The translations under genes and the position numbers were made by a program. Under the pieces are notes generated by a model. That model ran no database searches, was not told the DNA's origin, and saw nothing but the letters and a program-made list of their open reading frames with translations. 64,000 nucleotides of DNA from Rhodobacterales bacterium HTCC2255 (GTDB taxonomy: Bacteria > Pseudomonadota > Alphaproteobacteria > Rhodobacterales > Rhodobacteraceae): contig DS022282.1 in assembly GCA_000153745.1 (NCBI GenBank), positions 2,164,783 through 2,228,782 on the forward strand, in the 5' to 3' direction. Shown here piece after piece: positions 45,966-54,409 of this stretch; position 1 is the stretch's first letter, and every line of letters begins with the position of its first letter.

Positions 45966-46523
45966 TTATTTTTTTTGTTCAGCAAATTTTCTGGCATGAT
46001 ATTTTTGGAAGTGTTCACCACTATTATAACCCTTTTCCAAAACATAATTTAATAAATTTTTAGTAGTATATTTACCAAATGCACCAGGCATTGTAATGAC
46101 TGCATTTTGTGAAGCAGATTTCATTAAATCGATATTTTCTGGCATAAACATAAGTGTAGGAGTAAAAACCACACCCCAAGCTTTGGCGATTTCCTTCTCA
46201 GTCATTACATTACCATTGAAGTCAATAACTTCATTATCACCAAATAAATTCAGTTGAACGACAAAGTAATCTTCTGAAAGGATTTTGTCTATTTCATGGT
46301 TGGGATAAACATCTTCATGCATTTTAGTACAATAAATACACCCTCTTTGTTCAAACATTATTAACAAACGCTTGCCTTCTGAGCTTGCTTCTTCAAAATC
46401 TTCAGCCATATCATTAAATGTAAATCTTAACCAATCAGGCTTGTGAAGACCATCATCACCAAGTGGGGCAGCATTTGCAGAGCCTACAAAAACAAAAATT
46501 AGAAATAATATAATTTTTTTCAT
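45966..46523 (-). CDS. soxW: Periplasmic thioredoxin SoxW
   Basis: A 185-residue thioredoxin-fold protein with a Sec signal (about 1-19) and redox pair C62/C65 in GCIYC. SoxW takes electrons from SoxV and keeps periplasmic Sox thiols, notably on SoxY, reduced. It lies 9 bases after soxV. The thioredoxin domain is of the YyaL/DUF255-like type (RLLIMFEQRGCIYCTKMHED) rather than TlpA. Confidence 0.88.
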   Translation of the reverse strand: MKKIILFLIFVFVGSANAAPLGDDGLHKPDWLRFTFNDMAEDFEEASSEGKRLLIMFEQRGCIYCTKMHEDVYPNHEIDKILSEDYFVVQLNLFGDNEVIDFNGNVMTEKEIAKAWGVVFTPTLMFMPENIDLMKSASQNAVITMPGAFGKYTTKNLLNYVLEKGYNSGEHFQKYHARKFAEQKK

Positions 46524-46532
46524 TGCTTCTAT

Positions 46533-47270
46533 CTATCCTATTAATGAGAACCAGGGTACATATTCTATCATTATATTTGCTAAATAATTTACGCTGTTAG
46601 TTGCTATTAATACTGCAAAAATAATTAACATCACACCCATAATTTTTTCAACATATGCAATATAATTACTATTTCGCTGAATCCAACGTAAAAATGGTTT
46701 GGCAAAAGTTGCCGCTAAAACAAAGGGCAAAGTCATCGACAGGCCATAAACTAATAATAACAATGTTCCTTGAAATGTATCACCCATCCCTCCAGCAATC
46801 ATAAGAATTGATGCCAGCGCAGGACCAACACATGGCGTCCATCCAAAGCCAAATGCCAAACCCATTACATAAGATCCTACCAAAGTTGAAGAATCTGCTT
46901 TTGAAGTTATTTTTGTCTCCCTATAAAATAATCCCACACGAATGACTCCAAGAAAATGTAACCCAAAAGCAAATAAAAATGCAGCTGCGAAGTATGACAA
47001 TTCTTGCTTCCAAACTCTTAACATCTGCCCCAAAAATGATGCACCTAAGCCTAAAAATACAAAAATTGTGGTTGTACCCAGAGCGAAAAACACACTAGCC
47101 AAAATAAGTTTACGATGTGTGCCAGATGGAATCTCTTCAGAATTCCTTAATTCATTCATGCTTATTCCTGCAAGATAGCATAAATAAAACGGCACCATCG
47201 GAAGAATGCATGGAGACAAGAAACTTAAAAGTCCGGCAATAATTGCGCCCGTATATGTTATGTCTAACAT
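46533..47270 (-). CDS. soxV: CcdA/DsbD-like membrane thiol transporter SoxV
   Basis: A 245-residue protein with six membrane helices; its two redox cysteines are in LSFLSPCILPMVPFY (helix 1) and FGWTPCVGPAL (helix 4). It moves reducing equivalents from cytoplasmic thioredoxin to SoxW. By fold it is a CcdA protein; the sox context supports SoxV. It is divergent from soxS with a 65-base gap. Confidence 0.93.
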   Translation of the reverse strand: MLDITYTGAIIAGLLSFLSPCILPMVPFYLCYLAGISMNELRNSEEIPSGTHRKLILASVFFALGTTTIFVFLGLGASFLGQMLRVWKQELSYFAAAFLFAFGLHFLGVIRVGLFYRETKITSKADSSTLVGSYVMGLAFGFGWTPCVGPALASILMIAGGMGDTFQGTLLLLVYGLSMTLPFVLAATFAKPFLRWIQRNSNYIAYVEKIMGVMLIIFAVLIATNSVNYLANIMIEYVPWFSLIG

Positions 47271-47335
47271 CTAAAGCCTTGTCCTTTGAATTAAAACACA
47301 TTACATTTTTGATATATGTTAAGAAGGTATCTGAA

Positions 47336-47707
47336 ATGAAGTCAATGCTATTAGCGGCAATATTATATTTTATTGCAAATATGACTTTGGCTCAAAGCAT
47401 CAAATTATTAATGTTTGAGCAAGATGGTTGCTACTGGTGCGAAATCTGGGATGATGAAATATCAGAAATTTACCCAAAAACTTTAGAAGGGCATGTTGCC
47501 CCGCTACATAGAATTAATATTCATTCAAAACAATCAAATGAGATTATTTTAAATAGCACTCCACAATTTACACCTACATTTATAATAATTAATAATAACA
47601 AAGAAGTTGGCCGCATCGAAGGTTACCCTGGCGATGATTTTTTCTGGGCACTTATTGACAAAATTTTATCAAAAATTCCTGAATACTCTCAAAAGAAAGG
47701 TGCATGA
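47336..47707 (+). CDS. soxS: Thioredoxin-like SoxS
   Basis: A 123-residue periplasmic thioredoxin with a Sec signal (about 1-19, ending TLAQ). The redox pair C32/C35 sits in GCYWCEIWDDEI, the SoxS signature. In Paracoccus SoxS keeps SoxY active by reducing mixed disulfides. ATG 47336 opens the signal peptide; an upstream in-frame start would run into soxV. Its stop overlaps the next gene's ATG. Confidence 0.9.
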   Translation: MKSMLLAAILYFIANMTLAQSIKLLMFEQDGCYWCEIWDDEISEIYPKTLEGHVAPLHRINIHSKQSNEIILNSTPQFTPTFIIINNNKEVGRIEGYPGDDFFWALIDKILSKIPEYSQKKGA

Positions 47708-48210
47708 TGAAAAAAATTATTTTACTAATTATTCTAGGCATTATCCCAACATTCTTTGTACAAGCAGCTGAAGATGATGCATTTGTTGAATTTAAAGTTC
47801 TAAAGCCAGAGATAGCCATAAAAGCTGCGATCTCAGCTATGAATTTTTGCCAAGATGAGGGCTATCAAGTAGGTGTGAGTGTAGTAGACAGATTTGGTCT
47901 TACACAAGCATTCATCAAATCTCGATACGCAGGGTTACATGTTCAAGAAACGGCAACGCGCAAAGCTTGGACTTCAGTAAGCTTTAGAACGCCAACATTG
48001 TCTCTTGATGAGAGTACACAACCAGGAAAAGAAGCGTTTGGAATAAGATTTATATCTACGCCACTTCCATTAGGTGGTGGTGTGCCAATTGAAGCAGAGG
48101 GTTCCATTGTTGCAGGAATTGGAGTATCTGGAGCACCAGGTACTGATATAGACGATGAATGTGCAAGGGCAGGAATTGCCGCAATTGAAGATGATTTGTT
48201 AGGATTTTAA
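47704..48210 (+). CDS. Secreted GlcG/HbpS-like protein (DUF336)
   Basis: A 168-residue protein with a Sec signal (about 1-22). The mature domain is of the GlcG/HbpS fold: repeated helices with VSVVDRFGLTQAF, ending in PIEAEGSIVAGIGVSGAPGTDIDDECARAGI. Relatives bind heme or act as accessory redox sensors. It lies between soxS (4-base overlap) and soxR (1-base gap), so it is made with them. Its role in thiosulfate metabolism is not established. Confidence 0.85.
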   Translation: MMKKIILLIILGIIPTFFVQAAEDDAFVEFKVLKPEIAIKAAISAMNFCQDEGYQVGVSVVDRFGLTQAFIKSRYAGLHVQETATRKAWTSVSFRTPTLSLDESTQPGKEAFGIRFISTPLPLGGGVPIEAEGSIVAGIGVSGAPGTDIDDECARAGIAAIEDDLLGF

Positions 48211-48211
48211 T

Positions 48212-48544
48212 ATGAAATTGGCTGAAGAACTATCTAGTAAATTTGACATTGACGAAATGTTTGAAAAAGGCCGTGGAGCTGCAAACTTTCTTAAAGCTAT
48301 GGCGCATGAAGGTCGCCTAATGATACTTTGTCATTTAGTTATGGGCGAAAAATCAGTCACAGAACTAGAGAACTTGTTGTCCTCACGACAAGCCGCAGTA
48401 AGCCAACAGCTCGCTCGATTACGTATCGAGGGAATCGTTAGCTTTAGAAGAGATGGAAAAGCAATTTATTACTCAATCAAAGATGAGAAAGTACTTAAGC
48501 TGGTATCCCTCTTGTACGAGGAATTCTGCGCAAAAGATAATTAA
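48212..48544 (+). CDS. soxR: ArsR-family sulfur-responsive repressor SoxR
   Basis: A 110-residue ArsR-fold dimeric repressor. Winged helix-turn-helix at about 45-85 (SVTELENLLSSRQAAVSQQLARLR). Two cysteines, C40 in MILCHLV and C106 in EEFCAKDN, occupy the places of the redox pair in SoxR, SqrR and BigR, which form a polysulfide bridge and release DNA. This supports persulfide sensing rather than metal sensing. Three matching operator-like palindromes lie in the locus. Confidence 0.92.
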   Translation: MKLAEELSSKFDIDEMFEKGRGAANFLKAMAHEGRLMILCHLVMGEKSVTELENLLSSRQAAVSQQLARLRIEGIVSFRRDGKAIYYSIKDEKVLKLVSLLYEEFCAKDN

Positions 48545-48553
48545 GGCCCCTAT

Positions 48554-49588
48554 ATGGAACCCACAGCACTTGCTACTTTATTAGGCCTTGGTACAGGAAT
48601 TGTTTTGGGGTTAGCCGCAAGATTGGGGCAGTTTTGTACATTTGGAGCCATTGAAAGTGCTTATCTAGGGAATGACCAGCGCCGCATACGCCTTTGGGGC
48701 TTAGTCTTAGGTACTGCAATTATTACAATTTATGGCTTAGATTTTCTTGGACAATTTAATATTTCTGATACTTCGTATCATAGAATTAATTGGAATCCCA
48801 TTGGAAGTATAATTGGAGGCCTACTATTTGGATATGGCATGGGATTAGCTGGAAACTGTGGGTTTGGTGCACTGGCAAAACTTGCAGGCGGTGATTTAAG
48901 ATCATTGGTTATTTTAATTGTTATGGCTTTGGCAAGTTATTTTATACTGAGCGGACCGTTAGCAAGTCTTAGAATTATTCTCTTTCCTGTCGAAATATCA
49001 ACTGGTAATGCAGGTATTCCATATTTTATTGAATATTTCTTTGGTATTGCACCAATTATTGTTGCTTTGATTATTGGTCTTTTGTTTTGTATCTGGGCAT
49101 TATTATACGCACCACTTCGACAAGATTTCACAATGATTATTTGGTCAGTATTAGCGGGGCTATCAATTACAGCAGCATTTTGGGGAAATTATTCATTAAA
49201 TATAAGCAGCTTGAATGAAATTCCAATACAGAGTCATACATTCACAGCCCCACTTGGAAAAACATTACTGTATATGATGACTTCTTCCAGCAGCACTCTT
49301 AGCTTTCCTATAGGCAGTGTTTTTGGTGTAATTGCTGGTGCCTTTATCGGAAGTAAGATTAAAGGCCACTTTAGATGGGAAGCTTGTGATGATGCCCGCG
49401 AATTAGGGCGCCAAATGTTAGGTGCTGTTTTGATGGGATTTGGTAGTGTAATTGCTATGGGTTGCTCAATTGGCCAAGGAGTTAGTGCATTTTCAACATT
49501 AGCAATTAGTGGCCCGACCACCTTAGCCGCAATAATTATTGGCAGCATCATAGCCATACGGCAAATATTAACTGGGTATCAGCCATAA
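48554..49588 (+). CDS. soxT: YeeE/YedE-family transporter, SoxT-like (1)
   Basis: A 344-residue membrane protein with about nine to ten helices in two related halves. Conserved Cys motifs along the pore: GQFCTFGAIE (near 28), GNCGFGALAKLAGG (near 102), and GCSIGQGVSAFST near the C-terminus. The family includes the thiosulfate importer TsuA and sox-linked SoxT. It starts 9 bases after soxR. Possible roles are thiosulfate import for sensing or sulfur-compound export. Confidence 0.85.
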   Translation: MEPTALATLLGLGTGIVLGLAARLGQFCTFGAIESAYLGNDQRRIRLWGLVLGTAIITIYGLDFLGQFNISDTSYHRINWNPIGSIIGGLLFGYGMGLAGNCGFGALAKLAGGDLRSLVILIVMALASYFILSGPLASLRIILFPVEISTGNAGIPYFIEYFFGIAPIIVALIIGLLFCIWALLYAPLRQDFTMIIWSVLAGLSITAAFWGNYSLNISSLNEIPIQSHTFTAPLGKTLLYMMTSSSSTLSFPIGSVFGVIAGAFIGSKIKGHFRWEACDDARELGRQMLGAVLMGFGSVIAMGCSIGQGVSAFSTLAISGPTTLAAIIIGSIIAIRQILTGYQP

Positions 49589-49788
49589 AATATAAATTTT
49601 ATGAATTTAAGATTTAATTACTTACTTTACAGCCCAGAAGAGCATTTTGTTCCAAAATTATTTTAAATAAGCGATATAGTTCCATAGTCAAGATATTCAA
49701 AAGAACATGGTTTCTTTTAGGCTGGTTGCAAAAAATTTTATTCCATTACAAAGAATATAAAATAGAATTGGCGCACAGGGCAATAAAC

Positions 49789-50841
49789 ATGTTTGAACAA
49801 TTAGGATATGAAAATTTAACCCCAAAAATGGCTTCTGTGATTTTTGCATTGGCTATTGGACTAATATTTGGCTCTGTAAGTCAGCATATAAAATTTTGCT
49901 TCCGACGCAGTATTGTTGGAACTCCACAAGAACGAAAATCCGCTCGTGGAGTATGGTTTGCAGCTTTAGCCTCAGCAACATTAGGCACTCAATTATTGAT
50001 ATTCTATGATTTTTTTTCATTTGCTGAACATCGATTTTTTAATTCAGACATACCGATATTAGCTATAGCAATGGGCGGCATTATGTTTGGCGTTGGAATG
50101 GTGCTAACAAGAGGATGTATTTCGCGGTTAGTAGTTCTAACAGGGTCAGGAAATATTAGAGCTTTAATAGTTTTTGTTATTTTTGCAATTACAGCCCATG
50201 CAACTCTTAAAGGTGTCTTTGCCCCTGTAAGAGTTTGGATAGGATCATTCACTCTAAATTTAGGTGAAATAACTGGATTTTCAGAACTTATTGGCGGACC
50301 GATATTATGGAGTATATTAATTATATTTGTATCAATTTTTATCGCTTATAAATCGAGTTCTAGAATTTCTCATCTAATTTTAGCTATATTCATTGGTTTG
50401 TTAGTTCCATTATCATGGCTTGGAACTGGTTTTATTTTATTTGATGAATTTGATCCTATTCCATTACAGTCTTTATCATTTACTTCCCCAAGTTCAGATT
50501 TGTTATTTTGGTCCATTGCATCAACATCAATTCCAGCTGGGTTTGGAGTTGGCCTAATTGGAGGTGTTATACTAGGTTCATTTACCGCTGCTATATCCAA
50601 GAACGAGTTCCAATGGAGAACTTTCGAGAATCATCAGCAAACTAAACAATATTTACTTGGAGCCGTATTAATGGGTTCAGGAGGAGTGCTCGCTGGAGGT
50701 TGTACGGTTGGTGCAGGACTTGCCGGTATTCCTACATTAAGCTTTGCAGCTATATCAGCATTAATTTGTGTGGTGATTGGTGCTTTGATGACAAAATATA
50801 TCACAAATGTTTTTGTAAATTCTAATTACTCTTATGCTTAA
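49789..50841 (+). CDS. YeeE/YedE-family transporter, SoxT-like (2)
   Basis: A 350-residue paralog of the preceding transporter: the same two-half layout with Cys motifs IKFCFRRSI, TRGCISRLVVLTGSGNIR and GGCTVGAGLAGIP. The ATG at 49789 is preferred to a TTG 21 codons earlier; CAGGG lies upstream. About 200 bases separate it from the first transporter, so it may have its own promoter. It is probably a second importer or exporter of a sulfur species. Confidence 0.83.
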   Translation: MFEQLGYENLTPKMASVIFALAIGLIFGSVSQHIKFCFRRSIVGTPQERKSARGVWFAALASATLGTQLLIFYDFFSFAEHRFFNSDIPILAIAMGGIMFGVGMVLTRGCISRLVVLTGSGNIRALIVFVIFAITAHATLKGVFAPVRVWIGSFTLNLGEITGFSELIGGPILWSILIIFVSIFIAYKSSSRISHLILAIFIGLLVPLSWLGTGFILFDEFDPIPLQSLSFTSPSSDLLFWSIASTSIPAGFGVGLIGGVILGSFTAAISKNEFQWRTFENHQQTKQYLLGAVLMGSGGVLAGGCTVGAGLAGIPTLSFAAISALICVVIGALMTKYITNVFVNSNYSYA

Positions 50842-50950
50842 TGTTGTAAATCTTACACACTGTATATAGCTCAATAAACAAGTCTCTATCCAAATCTAGT
50901 TTATGAGTATATATGTGGTTTAATATGATTAAACACACGAGGATAAGTTT

Positions 50951-51415
50951 ATGAGATGTCCATTTTGCGGCAACACAGACACACAAGTTAAAGATAGTCG
51001 CCCTGCTGAAGATCATGTGGCCATTAGACGAAGGCGCTTCTGTTCATCCTGTGGAGGGCGATTTACAAGTTACGAACGCGTACAACTTCGTGATTTAGTA
51101 GTTATCAAAAAAAATGGTAAACGTGAGGACTTTGATCGTGAAAAACTTTCGCGTTCAATCAGAATGGCATTGCAAAAACGTCCCGTAGAAGTTGATAGAA
51201 TTGATCAATTAATTTCAGGGATTGTCCGAAGATTGGAAAGTATGGGAGAATCTGACATAGCAAGTGATAAAATTGGTTCAATTGTTATGGATACTTTAGC
51301 ACGAATAGATACCGTAGCTTACGTTAGATTTGCATCAGTTTATAAAAACTTTCAAGATGCTGATGACTTTGAAGACTTTGTCCACCAGCTACGACCTCCA
51401 GAGCCTTCTGAATAA
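50951..51415 (+). CDS. nrdR: Transcriptional repressor NrdR
   Basis: A 154-residue ATP/dATP-sensing repressor of ribonucleotide reductase genes. N-terminal zinc ribbon with C3, C6, C31 and C34, then an ATP-cone ([21 protein letters not shown], about 49-140). It is followed after 2 bases by ribD, the standard alphaproteobacterial order. GAGGATAA precedes the ATG. Confidence 0.96.
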   Translation: MRCPFCGNTDTQVKDSRPAEDHVAIRRRRFCSSCGGRFTSYERVQLRDLVVIKKNGKREDFDREKLSRSIRMALQKRPVEVDRIDQLISGIVRRLESMGESDIASDKIGSIVMDTLARIDTVAYVRFASVYKNFQDADDFEDFVHQLRPPEPSE

Positions 51416-51417
51416 AA

Positions 51418-52515
51418 ATGATTAATAAAAATACAGACGAGCGCTGGATGCGTCTTGCCTTATCTCTGGGAGCAAGAGGCGCTGGACGAACATGGCCAAA
51501 TCCTTTTGTAGGCTGTGTTATTGTAAAAAACTCTTTAGTCATTGGGCGCGGGTACACTCAACAAGGTGGGCGCCCACATGCTGAAACTGTAGCCTTACAA
51601 CAAGCTTCTAATGATGCTGAAAACTCTACAGTTTATGTGACTTTAGAGCCATGTGCCCATACCGGTAAAACTCCCCCCTGTGTTAATAATTTAATAAAGG
51701 CTGGCATTAAGAGAGTTGTCATTGCAGCAATTGATCCAGACCATCGAGTATCAGGTAAAGGCATCCAAATTTTAAAAAATGCAGGTATTGAAGTATCAGT
51801 AGGTATTTTGAAAGAAGAAGCAGAAAAAGCTCATGCTGGGTTTTTCTCAATATTAAACAAAAAAAGACCGTTCCTGTCACTTAAGATTGCAACCAGCATA
51901 GATGGTCGAATTGCAACCCAAACTGGCAATAGTAAATGGTTAACAGGCGCTGAATCACGGCAGTTTGTACACTATCTGCGCGCAACACATGATGCAGTAT
52001 TAGTTGGTCGAGGAACAGTGGAAGCTGACAATCCCAGTTTAAATGTGCGTGGGTTTGGTAGAGCTGTTAATCAACCTGTAAGAATTGTGATGGATAGCAA
52101 TTTAAAAATAGACACAAAAAGTAATCTTATAAATTCAGCTAAGGAAATTCCGTTATGGATTTGTCACGCAAAAGAATCTGAATTTTCTAAATTATCAAAA
52201 ACTGGCGCTATGAGTATAGCCTGCAAACATAAAAATGGTGGGATTGATTTGCAGGACGCTATGGAGAACCTCGCAAAAAATGGTTTAACTCGAATTTTAT
52301 GTGAAGGTGGGGGCAAATTAGCTGCTTCATTACTCAACGAAAATCTTGTCGATGAATTAATCGTTATGCAGGCAGGGTTGGTAATTGGCAAAGAAGGGAC
52401 AGCCGCAGTAAGTGGACTGGGAATTGACGCCTTAGTTGATGCACCAAATTTTGATATGCTTGAAACAAAAAGAATTGGTAATGATGTATTGAGTATATGG
52501 TCTCGCGCCACTTAA
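51418..52515 (+). CDS. ribD: Bifunctional riboflavin biosynthesis protein RibD
   Basis: A 365-residue deaminase/reductase that carries out the second and third steps of riboflavin synthesis. The N-terminal deaminase has zinc ligands H54, C79 and C88 with the catalytic E56 (HAE...PCAHTGKTPPC). The C-terminal reductase starts near 150 (FLSLKIATSIDGRIA) and ends in LCEGGGKLAASLL. It is coupled to nrdR. A 133-base gap without an FMN riboswitch precedes ribE. Confidence 0.95.
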   Translation: MINKNTDERWMRLALSLGARGAGRTWPNPFVGCVIVKNSLVIGRGYTQQGGRPHAETVALQQASNDAENSTVYVTLEPCAHTGKTPPCVNNLIKAGIKRVVIAAIDPDHRVSGKGIQILKNAGIEVSVGILKEEAEKAHAGFFSILNKKRPFLSLKIATSIDGRIATQTGNSKWLTGAESRQFVHYLRATHDAVLVGRGTVEADNPSLNVRGFGRAVNQPVRIVMDSNLKIDTKSNLINSAKEIPLWICHAKESEFSKLSKTGAMSIACKHKNGGIDLQDAMENLAKNGLTRILCEGGGKLAASLLNENLVDELIVMQAGLVIGKEGTAAVSGLGIDALVDAPNFDMLETKRIGNDVLSIWSRAT

Positions 52516-52648
52516 CATTAACCAAAATAGTAATTATATATCAATATTGATAAATATCATTTGCTAATCTGCTGTACTTTTACTAGCTCTCTTTAATGAA
52601 TTTTATGAATCTTTGGCCCATTAGATAAAAAATGAATAAGGTATCTTT

Positions 52649-53269
52649 ATGTTTACAGGAATAATAACAGACATTGGAACGATTGCTGAATTAAAACAAG
52701 CAGGTGATCTGAAGGCGCGTATTAATACTTCTTATGATGTAGATAATATTGATATAGGTGCTTCGATTGCATGTAATGGAGTTTGCCTAACTGTCATAAC
52801 TAAAGGACGCATTGAAGAGCAGAATTGGTTTGATGTGGAAATATCTGCCGAATCCATTTCAATAACTAATATCAGCTCTGGAAGAAAAGCATGGTCTATT
52901 GGTCAAAGTGTAAATTTAGAGCGTGCTTTAAAAATGGGTGATGAACTTGGTGGCCATATTGTTTCTGGTCATGTAGATGGTGTGGCAGTTATTACTGATA
53001 TTAAAACTTCTGGAGATAGTACTGTTGTAAACTTTCAAATACCCAATGACCTGTCACATTTTATTGCACAAAAGGGATCAGTTACTTTAGATGGCACATC
53101 ACTTACAGTAAACGATGTTTCGGCTAATACATTTAAAGTGAATTTAATATCGCACACTAAAGACAATACAACTTGGAATGATATAGAAGTTGGTGATCAA
53201 ATTAACCTAGAAATTGATACTCTTGCAAGGTATGTGGCGCGTCTTGCTGATGTAAGAAACTCAAAATAA
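52649..53269 (+). CDS. ribE: Riboflavin synthase, alpha subunit
   Basis: A 206-residue enzyme that dismutates two lumazines to riboflavin. Its two similar barrels both carry the lumazine-binding signature: MFTGIITDIGTIAEL with GASIACNGVCLTV in the first, and GGHIVSGHVDGVAVI with GSVTLDGTSLTVNDV in the second. Length is normal. In relatives ribB often follows; here ribH comes next after 23 bases. Confidence 0.95.
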   Translation: MFTGIITDIGTIAELKQAGDLKARINTSYDVDNIDIGASIACNGVCLTVITKGRIEEQNWFDVEISAESISITNISSGRKAWSIGQSVNLERALKMGDELGGHIVSGHVDGVAVITDIKTSGDSTVVNFQIPNDLSHFIAQKGSVTLDGTSLTVNDVSANTFKVNLISHTKDNTTWNDIEVGDQINLEIDTLARYVARLADVRNSK

Positions 53270-53292
53270 TTTATATTAATCAGGATATAAAA

Positions 53293-53835
53293 ATGCCTTC
53301 TGAATTAAAAGATAATAACTATAGTTATAAATTTAATAATGACTTGCCAAAAATTGCTATAGTAACTTCAAGATACCATAATGAAATAAGTTATGAACTC
53401 GATAAACAAGTCATTAATGTAATGAATAGTCTAGGTATCGCCTATGATATTTTTGAGGTTTCCGGTGCTTTAGAATTACCAATAGCACTAAAATTAGCAA
53501 TTAATTCAAGCAGATATGATGGATACGTAACTCTAGGATCAATTATTATTGTAGGGAATGACTTACCATCAAAAACTATTTATGCAGAAACGCTAAGAGG
53601 TATTGGAGATATATCTAATCAAGGTTATCCAACTGGCAAAGCAATAATAACAGCGCAAAGTGAAATTGAATTGAAAGAAATATCCTTAAAAAGTGATTAT
53701 GGCTCAGCTGCAGCTCATGCAGTTTTAAAGTTAATAACGTTGTCACGTAAATTAACTGGAGATATTAATAATATTGGGTTCAAACCTGCTTCCAAACACA
53801 ATCAAACAGTCGGTGAGGCCGAAGAAACATTATGA
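53293..53835 (+). CDS. ribH: Divergent 6,7-dimethyl-8-ribityllumazine synthase (RibH)
   Basis: A 180-residue lumazine-synthase-fold protein recognisable by IAIVTSRYHNEIS, VSGALELPIALKLA and RYDGYVTLGS. The usual GxVIRGETxHxD active-site stretch is replaced by GSIIIVGNDLPSKTIYAE, with no catalytic His and no GET. The phosphate-binding Arg region also lacks the Arg (IELKEISLKSDYG). A 25-residue C-terminal tail is extra. It may be inactive or altered. Position between ribE and nusB is as expected for ribH, and it overlaps nusB by four bases. Confidence 0.82.
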   Translation: MPSELKDNNYSYKFNNDLPKIAIVTSRYHNEISYELDKQVINVMNSLGIAYDIFEVSGALELPIALKLAINSSRYDGYVTLGSIIIVGNDLPSKTIYAETLRGIGDISNQGYPTGKAIITAQSEIELKEISLKSDYGSAAAHAVLKLITLSRKLTGDINNIGFKPASKHNQTVGEAEETL

Positions 53836-54287
53836 CATCAAAGAAACAAATGAAATCTGCATCAAGACTATATGCAGTTCAAGCACTTTTCCAAATGGAA
53901 GCATCTGAACAAGGGATGAATGAGGTTCGTGATCAATTTGTAAACCATCGCTTTGGCGCGACTTTAGAGGGTGAAGAATATGTAGAGGGTAATGTTGAAT
54001 TATTTGAACAATTGCTTTTTACAGCTGTAAATCAGCAAGCTGCAATTGATCAAATGACTGATCGTGCTTTAGTAGCAAAATGGCCTATTGATAGAATTGA
54101 CCCAACACTAAGGGCATTATTCCGAACAGCTGGAGCGGAATTCATTATTGATGATACTCCGCCAAAGGTTGCTATTGTTGAGTTTGTAGATGTTGCAAAA
54201 GCTTTTTTTCCAGATGGGAATGAAACACGTTTTGTGAATGCAATATTAGACCATATGGCAAGAGAAGTTCACCCAGATAAATTTTGA
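53832..54287 (+). CDS. nusB: Transcription antitermination factor NusB
   Basis: A 151-residue all-helical protein that with NusE binds boxA in rRNA leaders. Motifs ASRLYAVQALFQMEAS at the start, AKWPIDRIDPTLRALFRTAGAEF and ETRFVNAILDHMARE at the end. It overlaps ribH by four bases, as in other alphaproteobacteria. Confidence 0.95.
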   Translation: MTSKKQMKSASRLYAVQALFQMEASEQGMNEVRDQFVNHRFGATLEGEEYVEGNVELFEQLLFTAVNQQAAIDQMTDRALVAKWPIDRIDPTLRALFRTAGAEFIIDDTPPKVAIVEFVDVAKAFFPDGNETRFVNAILDHMAREVHPDKF

Positions 54288-54409
54288 ATTTCTGAAATAT
54301 AATACAAAAATATTACTTTTCTAAACTTTGTCAGAAAACTATGTTAAAATTGATTATCAGATCATCAAACTTTGATATAAACCAAAAATAATAAAACGAG
54401 AGTAGACCC

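Noticed and set aside
47271-47335. A fourth ATTC-N8-GAAT site between soxV and soxS
   Set aside because: Only imperfect dyads are present in this gap; no pair of half-sites has the right spacing.
52516-52648. FMN riboswitch before ribE
   Set aside because: The gap is AT-rich and lacks the conserved RFN-element blocks and stems.
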